DNA from: Georgenia sp. SYP-B2076
Lineage (GTDB): Bacteria > Actinomycetota > Actinomycetes > Actinomycetales > Actinomycetaceae
Assembly: GCF_003991205.1 (NCBI RefSeq)
Contig: NZ_RXOZ01000013.1
Span: 1 to 53,707, forward strand
DNA: 53,707 nucleotides
Reading direction: 5' to 3'
Positions 14,802 to 26,039 of this stretch are shown here, piece by piece; the first letter of the stretch is position 1, and each line of letters begins with the position of its first letter. A program made the position numbers and the translations under genes. The notes beneath the pieces are model-generated. The model saw nothing but the letters and a program-made list of their open reading frames with translations, ran no database searches and had not been told where the DNA came from.

Positions 14802-14852
14802 CCGCCTCAGCCGGCCCGGCCCGCCTCAGCCGGGCGCGACCGCCTCAGCCGG
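14802..14852. repeat. 19-bp tandem repeat, three copies, spanning a stop codon
   Basis: CCGCCTCAGCCGG begins at 14802, 14821 and 14840, a strict 19-bp period. The last copy contains the TCA that is the minus-strand TGA stop of the flavodoxin-like gene, so each copy carries the same potential stop. It lies between two convergent genes (qor and the flavodoxin-like gene). Confidence 0.85.
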
Positions 14853-15351
14853 CCTCGGCCAGCCGCTCGCCGAGGTGCGCCGCGATGCCGCGTGCCCACG
14901 CGCGAATCGTGTCCCACTCGCGGTAGTCGCCCTCCGCCGCGCCTCCCATCCGCGTGACGGCCCGCTCGCGCAGGCCGAGCGTGGCCGCGTCCAGGCGCCC
15001 CTTGAAGGTCGTGACCGCCACGGGGTCGAGCTGGCGGATCAGTCCCGAGGCCCGGGCGGGATCCTGCACCTGGCCGGACGCCAGCCCGGCGAGGCCGCAG
15101 GAGAAGACCCACACCGGCAGCCGGCGGAGCTCCTCGGCGCGGTCCGCGACGAGGGCGCGCATCGGTTCCATCCACTGGGTCATGTAGACCGCCGAGCCGA
15201 GGACGACGGCGTCGATGCCGGCGAGCGAGCGCACGTCCGCCGGGGCGACGCGCCGGGCCTGGTGGCCGGCGGCGCGCAGCTCCTCGACGATCGCGTCGCC
15301 GATCTCGGCCGTGGTCTGGTGCTTGGACGCGACGACGACGAGAATCTTCAT
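14845..15351 (-). CDS. Flavodoxin-like protein (HemG / protoporphyrinogen oxidase-like family)
   Basis: A 168-residue single-domain flavodoxin fold. The N terminus MKILVVVASKHQTTAEIG is the FMN phosphate-binding loop; VVLGSAVYMTQW and VWVFSCGLAG correspond to the other FMN-contacting loops. The family includes menaquinone-dependent protoporphyrinogen oxidase (HemG), but most actinobacteria use other heme enzymes and no heme genes are nearby, so the substrate is unknown. It is transcribed after the SDR gene with a 54-nt gap. The C-terminal codons lie in the 19-bp tandem repeat. Confidence 0.82.
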   Translation of the reverse strand: MKILVVVASKHQTTAEIGDAIVEELRAAGHQARRVAPADVRSLAGIDAVVLGSAVYMTQWMEPMRALVADRAEELRRLPVWVFSCGLAGLASGQVQDPARASGLIRQLDPVAVTTFKGRLDAATLGLRERAVTRMGGAAEGDYREWDTIRAWARGIAAHLGERLAEAG

Positions 15352-15405
15352 CTTCCCAGCCTCGCCAGCGGGGCGGCAAAGATCGAGGGACCAATGTCCC
15401 CGCGG

Positions 15406-16248
15406 TCACCGCGACCAGTCACGCACCCGCAGCCGGCGGGCGTCGTCGTCCGCCCGTCCCAGGGAGGCGAGGAAGCGCAGCGACGCCGCGGTGTCGGTGC
15501 CGGCGCGGAGGTAGCGCCCGGACAGGTCGTCCAGCCCGCCCCGCGCGATGACGACGACCAGCTCGACCACCTCGGCCACGTCGGTCCACTCGGTGCGGTG
15601 CTCGTGCGCCCGCATCGAGCGCGTCATGTCGGTCACCACCACGCCGGGCGCCACCTCGAAGGCGCGCAGGCCGCGGGCGAAGCCCGCCTCGTGGAGGCTG
15701 CCGCCGATCCGGAAGAGCGCCGTCTTGGAGACGTTGTAGGCGGTGGCGTCGGCGTTGTCCCGGGTGCCGGCCCCGGAGCTGAGATCCACCACCCGTCCCC
15801 CGCCCCGGGCCAGCATGCCGGGCACGACGGCGCGGGCCAGCAGGAAGGGCCCGCGGACGTTGGTCTCCACCACCGACCACCACTCGTCGGGGTCGGCCTC
15901 CCACAGCGGCACCTCGGCGTCGATGCGGCCGGCGCCGTTGACGAGCAGGTCGATCGACCCGAGCCCGGCCTCCGCCGCCCGGGCCGCGGCGGCGACGGCG
16001 TCGGCGTCCGTCACGTCCGCCGGCGCCACCACCGCGCGGTGCCCGAGGCCGCGGATCTCCTCCGCGACCTCGGTCAGGCGCTCGGCGTCGCGGGCCAGGA
16101 CGGCGACGTCGAGCCCCGCCCGGGCCAGGCCGACCGCGAGGGCGCGCCCGATGCCGCGCGACGCGCCCGTGACGAGTGCGGTGCGCGCGGGCGGCAGGGC
16201 CTGCCCGGCGGGCGGGCCCTGCCGCCCGCCGGGGACGGGCACGGACAT
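15406..16248 (-). CDS. Short-chain dehydrogenase/reductase
   Basis: NAD(P)-dependent oxidoreductase of the classical SDR family, 280 residues. The cofactor motif TGASRGIG is near residues 28-35, NGAG near 108, the catalytic Ser lies in VVDLSSGAG, and the YNVSK active-site pair follows. An Arg after the TGAS motif and ARDAER suggest NADP preference (inference). The ATG at 16248 shares one base with the pheT stop (TGATG), so it is likely cotranslated with pheST although no functional link is known. The C terminus is longer than in minimal SDRs. The substrate cannot be assigned. Confidence 0.88.
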   Translation of the reverse strand: MSVPVPGGRQGPPAGQALPPARTALVTGASRGIGRALAVGLARAGLDVAVLARDAERLTEVAEEIRGLGHRAVVAPADVTDADAVAAAARAAEAGLGSIDLLVNGAGRIDAEVPLWEADPDEWWSVVETNVRGPFLLARAVVPGMLARGGGRVVDLSSGAGTRDNADATAYNVSKTALFRIGGSLHEAGFARGLRAFEVAPGVVVTDMTRSMRAHEHRTEWTDVAEVVELVVVIARGGLDDLSGRYLRAGTDTAASLRFLASLGRADDDARRLRVRDWSR

Positions 16249-18881
16249 CAGCTGCGCAGCACGGCGCCCACGCGGGCGCCGGCGGTCCGGACGATGCTCT
16301 CGCGGATGGCCGCGGTCTCCTCGGCCGTCAGCGTGCGGTCCGCGGCCCGCAGCCGCAGGGCGAAGGCGAGGGACTTCTTGCCCTCCCCCAGCTGGTCGCC
16401 GGTGTAGACGTCGAAGAGGCGGACCTCCTCGGCGAGCTCGCCGGCGCCCTCGCGCACCGCGGCGAGCACCTCGGCGGCGGGCACGTCCGCGTCGACGACG
16501 AGCGCGACGTCCTCCTTGGCGAGGGGGAACGTGGAGACGGGCGCGACCTGCTCGGGCTCGCCCGCCGCAGCGGCCAGCACGGCGTCGAGGTCGAGCTCGA
16601 AGGCCGCGGCGCGGGCCGGGAGCTCGAGCGCGGCGCAGGCGTTCGGGTGGAGCTCGCCTGCGTGGCCGACCACCTGCTTCCCCGCGCCGGAGCCGAGGAC
16701 GAGCTCGGCGCACCGGCCGGGGTGCCACGGGGCGACGTCGCCCGCGCGCACGGCGAGGTCCACGCCCACGGTGCGCGCCGCGACCCGGGCGGCCTCGACC
16801 GCGTCCGCCCAGTCGCTCGGGCGGCCGGGGCCCCAGACCCCGTCCGGGACCCGCTGCCCCGCCAGGACGCCGGCGACGTGCCGGGGCTGGGCGGGGACGC
16901 CGGCGAGCAGGCCGGCGATCTCGGCGTCCGTGGGCCGGCGGTCCACGCCGGGCGCCGCGGCGGCGGTCGTCCCGTCCGGCCGGGTGACCAGTCCGATCTC
17001 GAAGACGGCGAGCTCGGACGTGCCGCGGCTGACGTTGCGGCGCGCGGTGTCGAGCAGGGTGTCCAGGAGCGAGGTGCGCAGCGCCGGGGCGTCGTCGGCG
17101 AGCGGGTTGACCAGGCGCAGAGCCCGGCGCCGCCGGTCGTCGGCGGGCAGGCCCATGCGGTCGTGGACGTCGCCGATGAAGGGGTAGGAGAGCACCTGCG
17201 TGAGGCCGTGCTCGGCCAGGGCCCGGGCCACGTCCCGGCGCCGGCGCTGGTCCGCCGTCAGCCCCCGCCCGGCGGGGGCGGCGGGCAGCACCGAGGGGAT
17301 CGCGTCGTAGCCCGCCAGGCGGGCGACCTCCTCGACGAGGTGGGCCGGGCCGGTGAGGTCGGGGCGCCAGGTCGGCGGGGTGACGGTGACGGTGGGCAGG
17401 GCGTCGTCGGCGCCGTCGGCGGCCAGCGTCCGGTCGCCGTCGGCGTTGGCCGTGACGGTGCAACCGATCTCGCGGAGGATGCCCAGCACCTGCTCGCGCG
17501 GGTAGTCGACGCCGACGAGCCGGGAGGCCTCGGCGGGGTCGAAGTCGATCGGGGCCGGCGCCGTGGTGGCGTCGAGGTCGCTCACGGCCGGGTCCGCGCT
17601 GCCGCCCCCGTGATCCACGAGGAGGTCCACCACGCGCTGGGCGGCGACGGCCTGCAGCGCCGTGTCGACGCCGCGCTCGAACCGCTTGGCGGCCTCGCTG
17701 GGAAGCCGGTGGCGCCGTGCCGTGCGGGCCACGGTGACGGGGTCGAAGTGGGCGGACTCCACGAGCACGTCGGTGGTGGCGGGGCCGACCTCGGTGGAGG
17801 CCCCGCCCATGACGCCGGCCAGGCCGAGCACGCGGGAGCCGCGCGCGCCGTCGGGCGAGTCCGTGATGAGGAGGTCCTCGGGGTCGAGGGCGCGGGAGAC
17901 GTCGTCGAGGGTGGTGAGCCTCTCCCCCGCCCGCGCGCGCCGCACGATGATCGGGGCGCTGACGAGCCCGAGGTCGTACGCGTGCAGGGGCTGTCCCAGG
18001 TCGAGCATGACGTAGTTGGTCACGTCCACGGCCAGGGAGATCGGGCGCATGCCGGCCTGGGTGAGGCGCTCCTTCATCCACGCCGGGGTCGGCGCGGCGG
18101 GGTCGACGCCGCGCACGACGCGGGTGACGAACCGGTCGCAGCCCGCCGCGCCGTTGAGCGGCGCGGCGTCGTCGACCTCGACGGCGAAGCCGTCCGCGGT
18201 CGGGGCCGGCAGCGTGCACGGGAGGTTCTCGGGCAGGGCGGGGTCCGTGAAGGCGGCCCCGGTGGAGTGCGAGTACTCCCGGGCCACGCCGCGCATGGCG
18301 AAGCAGTACCCGCGGTCGGGGGTCACGTTGATCTCGAGGACCTCCGCGGCCAGGCCGAGCAGCGCGAGGGCGTCGGTGCCGACGGCGGGCACGTGGTCGG
18401 CGCCGAGCAGCTCCTCGAGGACGATGATGCCGGAGTGGTCCTCCCCGAGCCCGAGCTCGCGGGCGGAGCAGATCATGCCGTCGGAGAGGTGCCCGTACGT
18501 CTTGCGCGAGGCGATGGGGAACGGGCCGGGCAGGACGGCGCCGGGCAGCGCGACGACGACGTGGTCGCCCTCGGTGAAGTTGTGCGCGCCGCAGATGATG
18601 CCGCGGCTGGGCACCTCCGCGGGCTCCTTGCCCGTGCCGGGGGCGTCGTTGTGCTCCGGCCCGACGTCGACGCGGCAGTAGTTGATCGTCTTGCCGTTCG
18701 TCTGCTCCTCCTTGAGGACGGAGAGCACGCGGCCGACCACGAGGGGGCCGGTCACGGAGGGCTCGACGATGCGCTCCTCCTCGAGTCCGACCTTGACGAG
18801 GGCGGCGGCGAGCTGCGCGGCGGTGGTGCCGGCGGGCACCTGGGTGTGCTCGGCGAGCCAGGTCAGCGGGACGTACGGCAT
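16248..18881 (-). CDS. pheT: Phenylalanyl-tRNA synthetase beta chain
   Basis: Forms the alpha2-beta2 PheRS with PheS. The 877-residue order fits: N-terminal EMAP-like tRNA-binding domain (LVVGRVLSVLKEEQ, about residues 45-160), B3/B4 editing region, B5 domain, the catalytic-like core with a FDX-ACB (anticodon-binding) domain at the C terminus (VSTFPLAKEDVALVV). I chose the ATG at 18881 (MPYVPLTWL), one base after the pheS stop, with GGAAGGGG upstream; a longer frame starting at 18932 lies inside pheS. The stop overlaps the SDR start. Confidence 0.97.
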   Translation of the reverse strand: MPYVPLTWLAEHTQVPAGTTAAQLAAALVKVGLEEERIVEPSVTGPLVVGRVLSVLKEEQTNGKTINYCRVDVGPEHNDAPGTGKEPAEVPSRGIICGAHNFTEGDHVVVALPGAVLPGPFPIASRKTYGHLSDGMICSARELGLGEDHSGIIVLEELLGADHVPAVGTDALALLGLAAEVLEINVTPDRGYCFAMRGVAREYSHSTGAAFTDPALPENLPCTLPAPTADGFAVEVDDAAPLNGAAGCDRFVTRVVRGVDPAAPTPAWMKERLTQAGMRPISLAVDVTNYVMLDLGQPLHAYDLGLVSAPIIVRRARAGERLTTLDDVSRALDPEDLLITDSPDGARGSRVLGLAGVMGGASTEVGPATTDVLVESAHFDPVTVARTARRHRLPSEAAKRFERGVDTALQAVAAQRVVDLLVDHGGGSADPAVSDLDATTAPAPIDFDPAEASRLVGVDYPREQVLGILREIGCTVTANADGDRTLAADGADDALPTVTVTPPTWRPDLTGPAHLVEEVARLAGYDAIPSVLPAAPAGRGLTADQRRRRDVARALAEHGLTQVLSYPFIGDVHDRMGLPADDRRRRALRLVNPLADDAPALRTSLLDTLLDTARRNVSRGTSELAVFEIGLVTRPDGTTAAAAPGVDRRPTDAEIAGLLAGVPAQPRHVAGVLAGQRVPDGVWGPGRPSDWADAVEAARVAARTVGVDLAVRAGDVAPWHPGRCAELVLGSGAGKQVVGHAGELHPNACAALELPARAAAFELDLDAVLAAAAGEPEQVAPVSTFPLAKEDVALVVDADVPAAEVLAAVREGAGELAEEVRLFDVYTGDQLGEGKKSLAFALRLRAADRTLTAEETAAIRESIVRTAGARVGAVLRS

Positions 18882-18882
18882 G

Positions 18883-21499
<2,617 letters not shown>

Positions 21500-21526
21500 C
21501 AACTCATCGTGGCACGGGCGCCGCGG

Positions 21527-21769
21527 CTAGGAGACGTCACGCGTGGCGGTCGTCCCCTGCGTGAGATCCGCGAGGCCCTCGACCACGCCGCTGACCAGCG
21601 CGGCGGCCTCGTCGGGCCGCAGCCGCACGGTGGCGACGCACTCGTCCGCCCGCCAGACGCTCAGCACGAGCACGCCCGCCGCGGCGTGGGACGAGACCCG
21701 GAGGCCGCGCCCGCCGCCGCGCGGGTCACCGACCCAGCGGGTGTGCGGCGGGATCGGGACGACGCTCAT
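21527..21769 (-). CDS. Small conserved hypothetical protein
   Basis: 80 residues, starting MSVVPIPPHTRWVGDPRG, without signal peptide or membrane segment. The central part (GVLVLSVWRADECVATVRLRP, split here) looks like a short beta-sheet. I recognise this as a type of small actinobacterial protein of unknown function, but I cannot assign a family. The gene is 27 nt upstream of thpR in the same direction and may be cotranscribed with it. Codon bias fits a real gene. Confidence 0.6.
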   Translation of the reverse strand: MSVVPIPPHTRWVGDPRGGGRGLRVSSHAAAGVLVLSVWRADECVATVRLRPDEAAALVSGVVEGLADLTQGTTATRDVS

Positions 21770-21914
21770 GCCGGGATGATCCCGCTCGCCGGGGGCGCGG
21801 TCAACGGGTGGCGCAGGCCCTGCCCCGCGAGGGCGGGTCGTCGACCGGCAGCCCTCCGGGCGCCCCAGCCGGCCTCCGCAGCGCCATGTCCTGGCCCAGA
21901 GCGGCGGTTCGCAG

Positions 21915-21920
21915 TACCGT
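21915..21920 (+). promoter_or_regulatory. -10 element for a probably leaderless CBS-domain gene
   Basis: TACCGT lies 5 nt before the ATG at 21926. This spacing fits transcription starting at or next to the start codon, the common actinobacterial leaderless arrangement. No ribosome-binding site is visible. Confidence 0.45.
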
Positions 21921-21925
21921 CGGGC

Positions 21926-22369
21926 ATGCGAATCTCAGAGGTGCTCCGGCGCAAGGGCGCGACCGTGACCACGATCCGCAGCGACGCGACCCTGGCGGAG
22001 CTGCTCGACCTTCTTGCCACCCGCCGCATCGGCGCCGTGGTCGTCTCCGACGACGGCTCGCGCGTCGACGGCATCGTCAGCGAGCGCGACATCGTGCTGC
22101 ACCTCCGGGACGGCTCGGCGTCCTTGGGGGCGCACGTCCGCGACCTCATGTCCGCCGAGGTGGTCACCTGCGCCCCGGAGGACGATCTCGAGTCCCTCGC
22201 GCGCACGATGACAGACCGCCGGGTGCGGCACCTGCCGGTGGTCGTCGACGGACGCCTCGTGGGGATCGTGAGCATCGGCGACATCGTCAAGCAGCGCCTG
22301 GACGAGCTCGAGGGCGAGCGGGACGAGCTCGTCAAGTACGTGCAGCAGGGCCGGCCGGCCACCGCCTGA
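21926..22369 (+). CDS. CBS-domain pair protein
   Basis: 147 residues made almost entirely of two CBS motifs forming one Bateman module: residues about 8-60 (TVTTIRSDATLAELLDLL, RIGAVVVSDDG, GIVSERDIV) and 75-125 (DLMSAEVVTCAPEDDL, RHLPVVVDGRLVGIVS). Such stand-alone CBS pairs bind adenine nucleotides, but their partner is usually unknown; the term IMP dehydrogenase-like is only by domain similarity. The C terminus (LDELEGERDELVKYVQQ) is a short helix. It is on the plus strand, convergent with the P-loop kinase gene. Confidence 0.88.
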   Translation: MRISEVLRRKGATVTTIRSDATLAELLDLLATRRIGAVVVSDDGSRVDGIVSERDIVLHLRDGSASLGAHVRDLMSAEVVTCAPEDDLESLARTMTDRRVRHLPVVVDGRLVGIVSIGDIVKQRLDELEGERDELVKYVQQGRPATA

Positions 22370-22378
22370 CGGGGCCAG

Positions 22379-23095
22379 TCAGCCCCAGCGCACCACCAGG
22401 TCGGCGCGGCCCCGGGTGGCGGCGACCAGGTGGGCGTTGCGCTCGTCCGAGCCGTGCGCGAAGGCCTCCGCCAACTCGCGCGGCCGCCCGAAGGAGAGGT
22501 GCCGGTCGAGGAGCCGCCGTCGGCGGTCGCCCTCGTCGACCTCGACGAACCACGTCTCGTCCAACAGGCGCCGCAGCCGGTGCCAGGGCTCGGCGCCGAG
22601 GAGCAGGTAGTTGCCCTCGGTGAGCACCACGGGCGTGTCGGCGAAGACGGGCACGGCGCTGCCGACGGGCTCCTCGAGGCCGCGGTCGAAGCGGGGCGCG
22701 TAGACGGCGGGCGCGCCCGGACGCTGCACCCGGATGCGGCGCACGAGCGCCACGTAACCCTCGGCGTCGAAGGTGTCCGGGGCGCCCTTGCGGTCGGCGC
22801 GGCCGAGCCGGTCGAGCTCGGCCTGGGCGAGGTGGAAGCCGTCCATGCCCACGACGACGCTGGCCGTGCCCGCGTCGGCCAGCGCGCGCGCCAGGACCGC
22901 GGTGAGGGTGGACTTGCCGGCCCCCGGGGCGCCCACGATGCCGATGAGCGCCCGCCCCGCCCGGCCGGGACCGCCGCGGCCGACCACGGCCTGGACGCGG
23001 GCGACCAGCGCCGAGACGTCCGACGGGGTGGCGCTGAGGACTACCGACGGCGCCGCGCCGGGGCCTTCGGGGCCGGCCGGGTCCGGCTGCGTCAC
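22379..23095 (-). CDS. P-loop nucleoside/uridine kinase-like protein (PanK/PRK superfamily)
   Basis: 238-residue phosphotransferase with Walker A GAPGAGKST near residue 55, then VVVGMDGFHLAQ (substrate/Asp motif), GAPDTFDAEGYV, YAPRFDRGLEEP and VVLTEGNYLLL, all typical of the uridine kinase/pantothenate kinase/phosphoribulokinase superfamily and of proteins annotated nucleoside/nucleotide kinase or fructose transport-associated kinase. The exact substrate is unknown. The GTG at 23095 overlaps the stop of the upstream methyltransferase (GTGA), so the two are translationally coupled at the end of the infC-rpmI-rplT gene string. Confidence 0.85.
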   Translation of the reverse strand: MTQPDPAGPEGPGAAPSVVLSATPSDVSALVARVQAVVGRGGPGRAGRALIGIVGAPGAGKSTLTAVLARALADAGTASVVVGMDGFHLAQAELDRLGRADRKGAPDTFDAEGYVALVRRIRVQRPGAPAVYAPRFDRGLEEPVGSAVPVFADTPVVLTEGNYLLLGAEPWHRLRRLLDETWFVEVDEGDRRRRLLDRHLSFGRPRELAEAFAHGSDERNAHLVAATRGRADLVVRWG

Positions 23096-24039
23096 CGGTC
23101 CTCCGCCGCGCGCCGCTGGGCGCGCGACGACGCGTACAGGCACAGGGTCGCGGCGGTGGCGAGGTTGAGGGACTCGGCCAGGCCGTGGATGGGCACGCGC
23201 ACGGCCGCGTCGCACAGCGCGCGCTCGTCCTCCCCGAGCCCGCGGGCCTCGTTGCCGAAGACCCACACGGTGGGGGCCGCCAGGTCCGGGGCGACCAGCG
23301 CCGTGGCGGCGAGCTCGCCCGACCCCCACGGCTCGGGCAGCAGCGGCGCGGCCACGGCGGAGTGCGCACGGTCCTGGAGCTCGTCGAGGTCCCACTCCCC
23401 CGCGCCGTCGGCGGCGAGCACGGCCGGCGGGGTGGGCCCGGCGCCGCGCAAGGTAGCGAGGGTCTGGGCGAGGGAGGCGCCGGTGACCACGGGCAGGTGG
23501 AACAGGGAGCCGGCAGTGGAGCGCACCACCTTGGGGTTGAGCACCTCGACGCTGCCCGCGGCGAGGACGACGGCGTCGGCGCCCGCGGCGTCGGCGGCGC
23601 GGATGACGGTGCCGGCGTTACCGGGGTCGGCGACCTCGGCGAGCACGGCCACCAGCCGGGGGCCCGCGCCGCCGCGGAGGGCGGCAAGGTCCGCCAAGGA
23701 CGGCGAGGTCGTGGGCCCGTCGCTGCCGAGCACCGCCAGGACGCCCTGGGCGTCGGCGCTCATGGCGGCCAGCACGTCCGGGGTGGCGGTGTGCACGTGG
23801 CGGCCGGCGGCGCGCGCGGCGCCCACGATCTCCGGGTACCGCCCCGCGGCCTCCGGGGTCACGTAGACGTCGCGGACCTGGCCGGGCGCGTGGCGGACCG
23901 CCTCGCGCACGCCCTGCGGCCCCTCGACGAGGAACTGCCGGTGCCGCTGACGCGCCGAGCGCCTGGCCAGCCCCTTGACCCGGGCCACGCGGTCGGCGCG
24001 GGCGTTGGTCAGGTCGGGGATGTCCAGGCGCTCGGTCAT
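23092..24039 (-). CDS. TrmH/SpoU-family RNA 2'-O-methyltransferase
   Basis: SPOUT-superfamily methyltransferase, 315 residues. The N-terminal substrate-binding part (FLVEGPQGVREAV, residues about 36-48) is followed by the knotted SAM domain with ADPGNAGTVIRAADAAGAD, FGNEARGL and ESLNLATAATLCLY. This form commonly follows rplT in actinobacteria and is annotated as an rRNA methyltransferase; the modified nucleotide is not known. The ATG at 24039 lies 53 nt after the rplT stop. The stop is coupled to the kinase gene. Confidence 0.93.
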   Translation of the reverse strand: MTERLDIPDLTNARADRVARVKGLARRSARQRHRQFLVEGPQGVREAVRHAPGQVRDVYVTPEAAGRYPEIVGAARAAGRHVHTATPDVLAAMSADAQGVLAVLGSDGPTTSPSLADLAALRGGAGPRLVAVLAEVADPGNAGTVIRAADAAGADAVVLAAGSVEVLNPKVVRSTAGSLFHLPVVTGASLAQTLATLRGAGPTPPAVLAADGAGEWDLDELQDRAHSAVAAPLLPEPWGSGELAATALVAPDLAAPTVWVFGNEARGLGEDERALCDAAVRVPIHGLAESLNLATAATLCLYASSRAQRRAAEDR

Positions 24040-24092
24040 GTCAGTGCTCGCGCCCGCCGCGACGGCGGCGGTCAGCGGCGCGTGCGTTCGCC

Positions 24093-24476
24093 TCAGGCGG
24101 CGGCCGGGGCGTTGACGTCGGCCGGCAGCGCCGCCCGGGCCGTCGCGACCAGCGCGTTGAACGCGGCGATGTCGGTCACGGCGAGCTCGGCGAGCATGCG
24201 ACGGTCCACCTCGACACCGGCGGCCTTGAGGCCCTGGATGAAGCGGTTGTAGGTCATGCCCTCCGCGCGGACCGCAGCGTTGATGCGCTGGATCCACAGA
24301 CGGCGGAAGTCGCCCTTGCGGGCGCGACGGTCGCGGTAGGCGTAGGTCATCGAGTGGGTGACCTGCTCCTTCGCCTTCCGGTACAGGCGCGAGCGCTGGC
24401 CGCGGTAACCGCTGGCGCGCTCGAGGGTCGTGCGGCGCTTCTTCTGGGCGTTGACCGCCCGCTTGACGCGTGCCAC
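24093..24476 (-). CDS. rplT: 50S ribosomal protein L20
   Basis: Large-subunit assembly protein binding 23S r[19 protein letters not shown] and the conserved [17 protein letters not shown] and [17 protein letters not shown] segments are unmistakable. 127 residues is normal. The GTG start at 24476 has AAGGAG with 6-nt spacing. The gene is third in infC-rpmI-rplT, 26 nt after rpmI. L20 autoregulates this operon in other bacteria; whether it does here is unknown. Confidence 0.98.
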   Translation of the reverse strand: MARVKRAVNAQKKRRTTLERASGYRGQRSRLYRKAKEQVTHSMTYAYRDRRARKGDFRRLWIQRINAAVRAEGMTYNRFIQGLKAAGVEVDRRMLAELAVTDIAAFNALVATARAALPADVNAPAAA

Positions 24477-24502
24477 GTCAATCTCCTTACGTTGGGACGG
24501 CT

Positions 24503-24697
24503 TTAGATGCCGAGCAGCTTCTTGATCTTCTTGGCGTCGCTCGGGGCGACGACCTGGTCCATCGACAGGCGGCGCGTGCGCTTGCTCGACTTGTGCTCGA
24601 GCAGGTGACGCTTGTTCGCCTGCTCACGCATGAGCTTGCCGCTGCCGGTCGTCCGGAAGCGCTTCTTCGCACCCGAGTGCGTCTTGTTCTTCGGCAT
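24503..24697 (-). CDS. rpmI: 50S ribosomal protein L35
   Basis: 64-residue basic ribosomal protein. [20 protein letters not shown] and the [10 protein letters not shown] ending match the family over its whole length. The ATG at 24697 follows GAGGGA. It lies 91 nt after infC; a weak hairpin (CCCTGG at 24747-24752 with CCAGGG at 24764-24769) sits in that gap. Confidence 0.98.
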   Translation of the reverse strand: MPKNKTHSGAKKRFRTTGSGKLMREQANKRHLLEHKSSKRTRRLSMDQVVAPSDAKKIKKLLGI

Positions 24698-24788
24698 TTT
24701 CGTCCCTCGGTCGACTGCGCCGACGTTCCGGCGCAGATCTGTCCAGCCCTGGCCCGGTGGGGACCAGGGGCGTCTTACAGGTGGTGCG

Positions 24789-25721
24789 CTACGAGGCGGT
24801 GGGCTCTCCAGCAGCAGGGGTGGGCCTCGGCCGGGCGGGTGCCCGCGGCGCGGGGGCCGGGGCGGGTGTCCGGGCCGGCGCGGGCGTCGGAACGGGCGTC
24901 GCCACCGGAGCCGGGGCGGGCGTCGCCGGGGCGGGCGTCGCCGGGGCGGGCGTTGCCGCGGGAGCGGGCTCGGGCGTGGCCGGAGCCGCGGGAGCGGCCT
25001 CGGGCGTGGCCGGAACCGCGGGAGCCGCGACGGGCGTGGCCGGATCCGCGGGAGCGGCGGCCGGGGTGGCCGCAGCGGGCGTCGCTTCGGGAACGGCGGC
25101 GGGCTTCGTGGCGGGAGCGGCCTCGGGCGCGGCGGGAGCGGCCTCGGCGGGAGCGGTCTTGGCGACCCGCTCCTCCTCGCGCTTGCGCCGCTGCTCGCTC
25201 TTGGCCTCGGCCTTCTTCTTGTGGGGGCCGATGACCATCGTCATGTTGCGGCCGTCCAGGCGCGGCGACGACTCGACCGAGCCGAGGTCGGAGACGTCCT
25301 CCGCCAGACGCTGCAGCAGACGCATACCCATCTCCGGGCGCGACTGCTCGCGGCCACGGAACATGATCATGACCTTGACCTTGTCGCCGCCCTCGAGGAA
25401 CCGGACGACGTGACCCTTCTTGGTCGCGTAGTCGTGCGGGTCGATCTTCAGGCGGAAGCGGATCTCCTTGAGAACCGTGTTGGCCTGGTTGCGGCGGGCG
25501 TCGCGCGCCTTCATGGCGGACTCGTACTTGAACTTGCCGTAGTCCATGAGCTTGGCGACCGGCGGGTGTGCGTCGGGGGCGACCTCGACCAGATCCAGAT
25601 CTGCCTCCTGCGCCAGGCGCAGGGCGTCCTCGACCCGGACCACGCCGACCTGCTCGCCGGCGGGGCCGACCAGACGTACCTCGGGAACGCGGATCCGATC
25701 GTTGATACGGGGCTCGCTGAT
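24789..25721 (-). CDS. infC: Translation initiation factor IF-3 with long Ala/Pro-rich tail; ATC start codon
   Basis: Binds the 30S subunit and checks initiator tRNA and start codon. The core, about 185 residues, starts [16 protein letters not shown] and contains [12 protein letters not shown] and [13 protein letters not shown]. It is followed by about 125 residues of almost pure Ala/Pro/Thr/Val repeats and then an Arg/Pro end, so the protein is 310 residues against about 180-200. I place the start at ATC (25721-25719) because GAGGAG lies 6 nt upstream and homology begins there. The only upstream in-frame alternative, GTG at 25790, lies inside a terminator-like hairpin. Non-AUG starts of infC are used for IF-3 autoregulation in E. 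coli; the same is inferred here. Confidence 0.93.
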   Translation of the reverse strand: MSEPRINDRIRVPEVRLVGPAGEQVGVVRVEDALRLAQEADLDLVEVAPDAHPPVAKLMDYGKFKYESAMKARDARRNQANTVLKEIRFRLKIDPHDYATKKGHVVRFLEGGDKVKVMIMFRGREQSRPEMGMRLLQRLAEDVSDLGSVESSPRLDGRNMTMVIGPHKKKAEAKSEQRRKREEERVAKTAPAEAAPAAPEAAPATKPAAVPEATPAAATPAAAPADPATPVAAPAVPATPEAAPAAPATPEPAPAATPAPATPAPATPAPAPVATPVPTPAPARTPAPAPAPRAPARPRPTPAAGEPTAS

Positions 25722-26004
25722 GCTGTGCTCCTCTCGTTTCTTGTCACGACCGCCGCCGAAACGAGGAAGGCCCCCGTCGTGCAGTCGCACGCGGAGGCCC
25801 GGACGGTCTGCCGCGGTGGGGACGCCGGAGGCGCCGCCCGCACGGGCAGTGACGAGGGCGAACCCTCGTCGACCAGGACCCGGTCGCCGTCGGCCGCCTC
25901 TCGGCGGTCAGTCGCGACCAAGGTGGGAGAATCTCCGCTTGCGCGCCCGGGGCGCGCCACGCACTTCGCGCAGCACGATCCGGGTCGGTCGATCTGAAAG
26001 ACTA
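25722..26004 (-). promoter_or_regulatory. Structured infC leader with extended -10 promoter and attenuator-like hairpin
   Basis: On the minus strand an extended -10 box TGG-TAGTCT ends at 25999 (hexamer 26004-25999). Transcription from it gives a leader of about 270 nt before the ATC start. It holds several hairpins: GACGAGGG-TTCG-CCCTCGTC at 25870-25851 (8-bp stem, UUCG loop) and a two-step stem at 25799-25769 (GGCCTCCG with CGGGGGCC outside, CGTGC with GCACG inside) followed by TTCCTCGTTTC. The latter, 48 nt before the start codon, resembles a transcription attenuator. No tRNA-, amino acid- or known riboswitch motif is recognised. Confidence 0.55.
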
Positions 26005-26039
26005 CCACGCATGCACGCACCCTCCAGGTCCGCAGCGCG

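Noticed and set aside
14802-14852. CRISPR array
   Set aside because: The repeats are 13 bp in a 19-bp period with 6-nt near-identical gaps, and there are no cas genes. It is an ordinary tandem repeat. No CRISPR was seen elsewhere.
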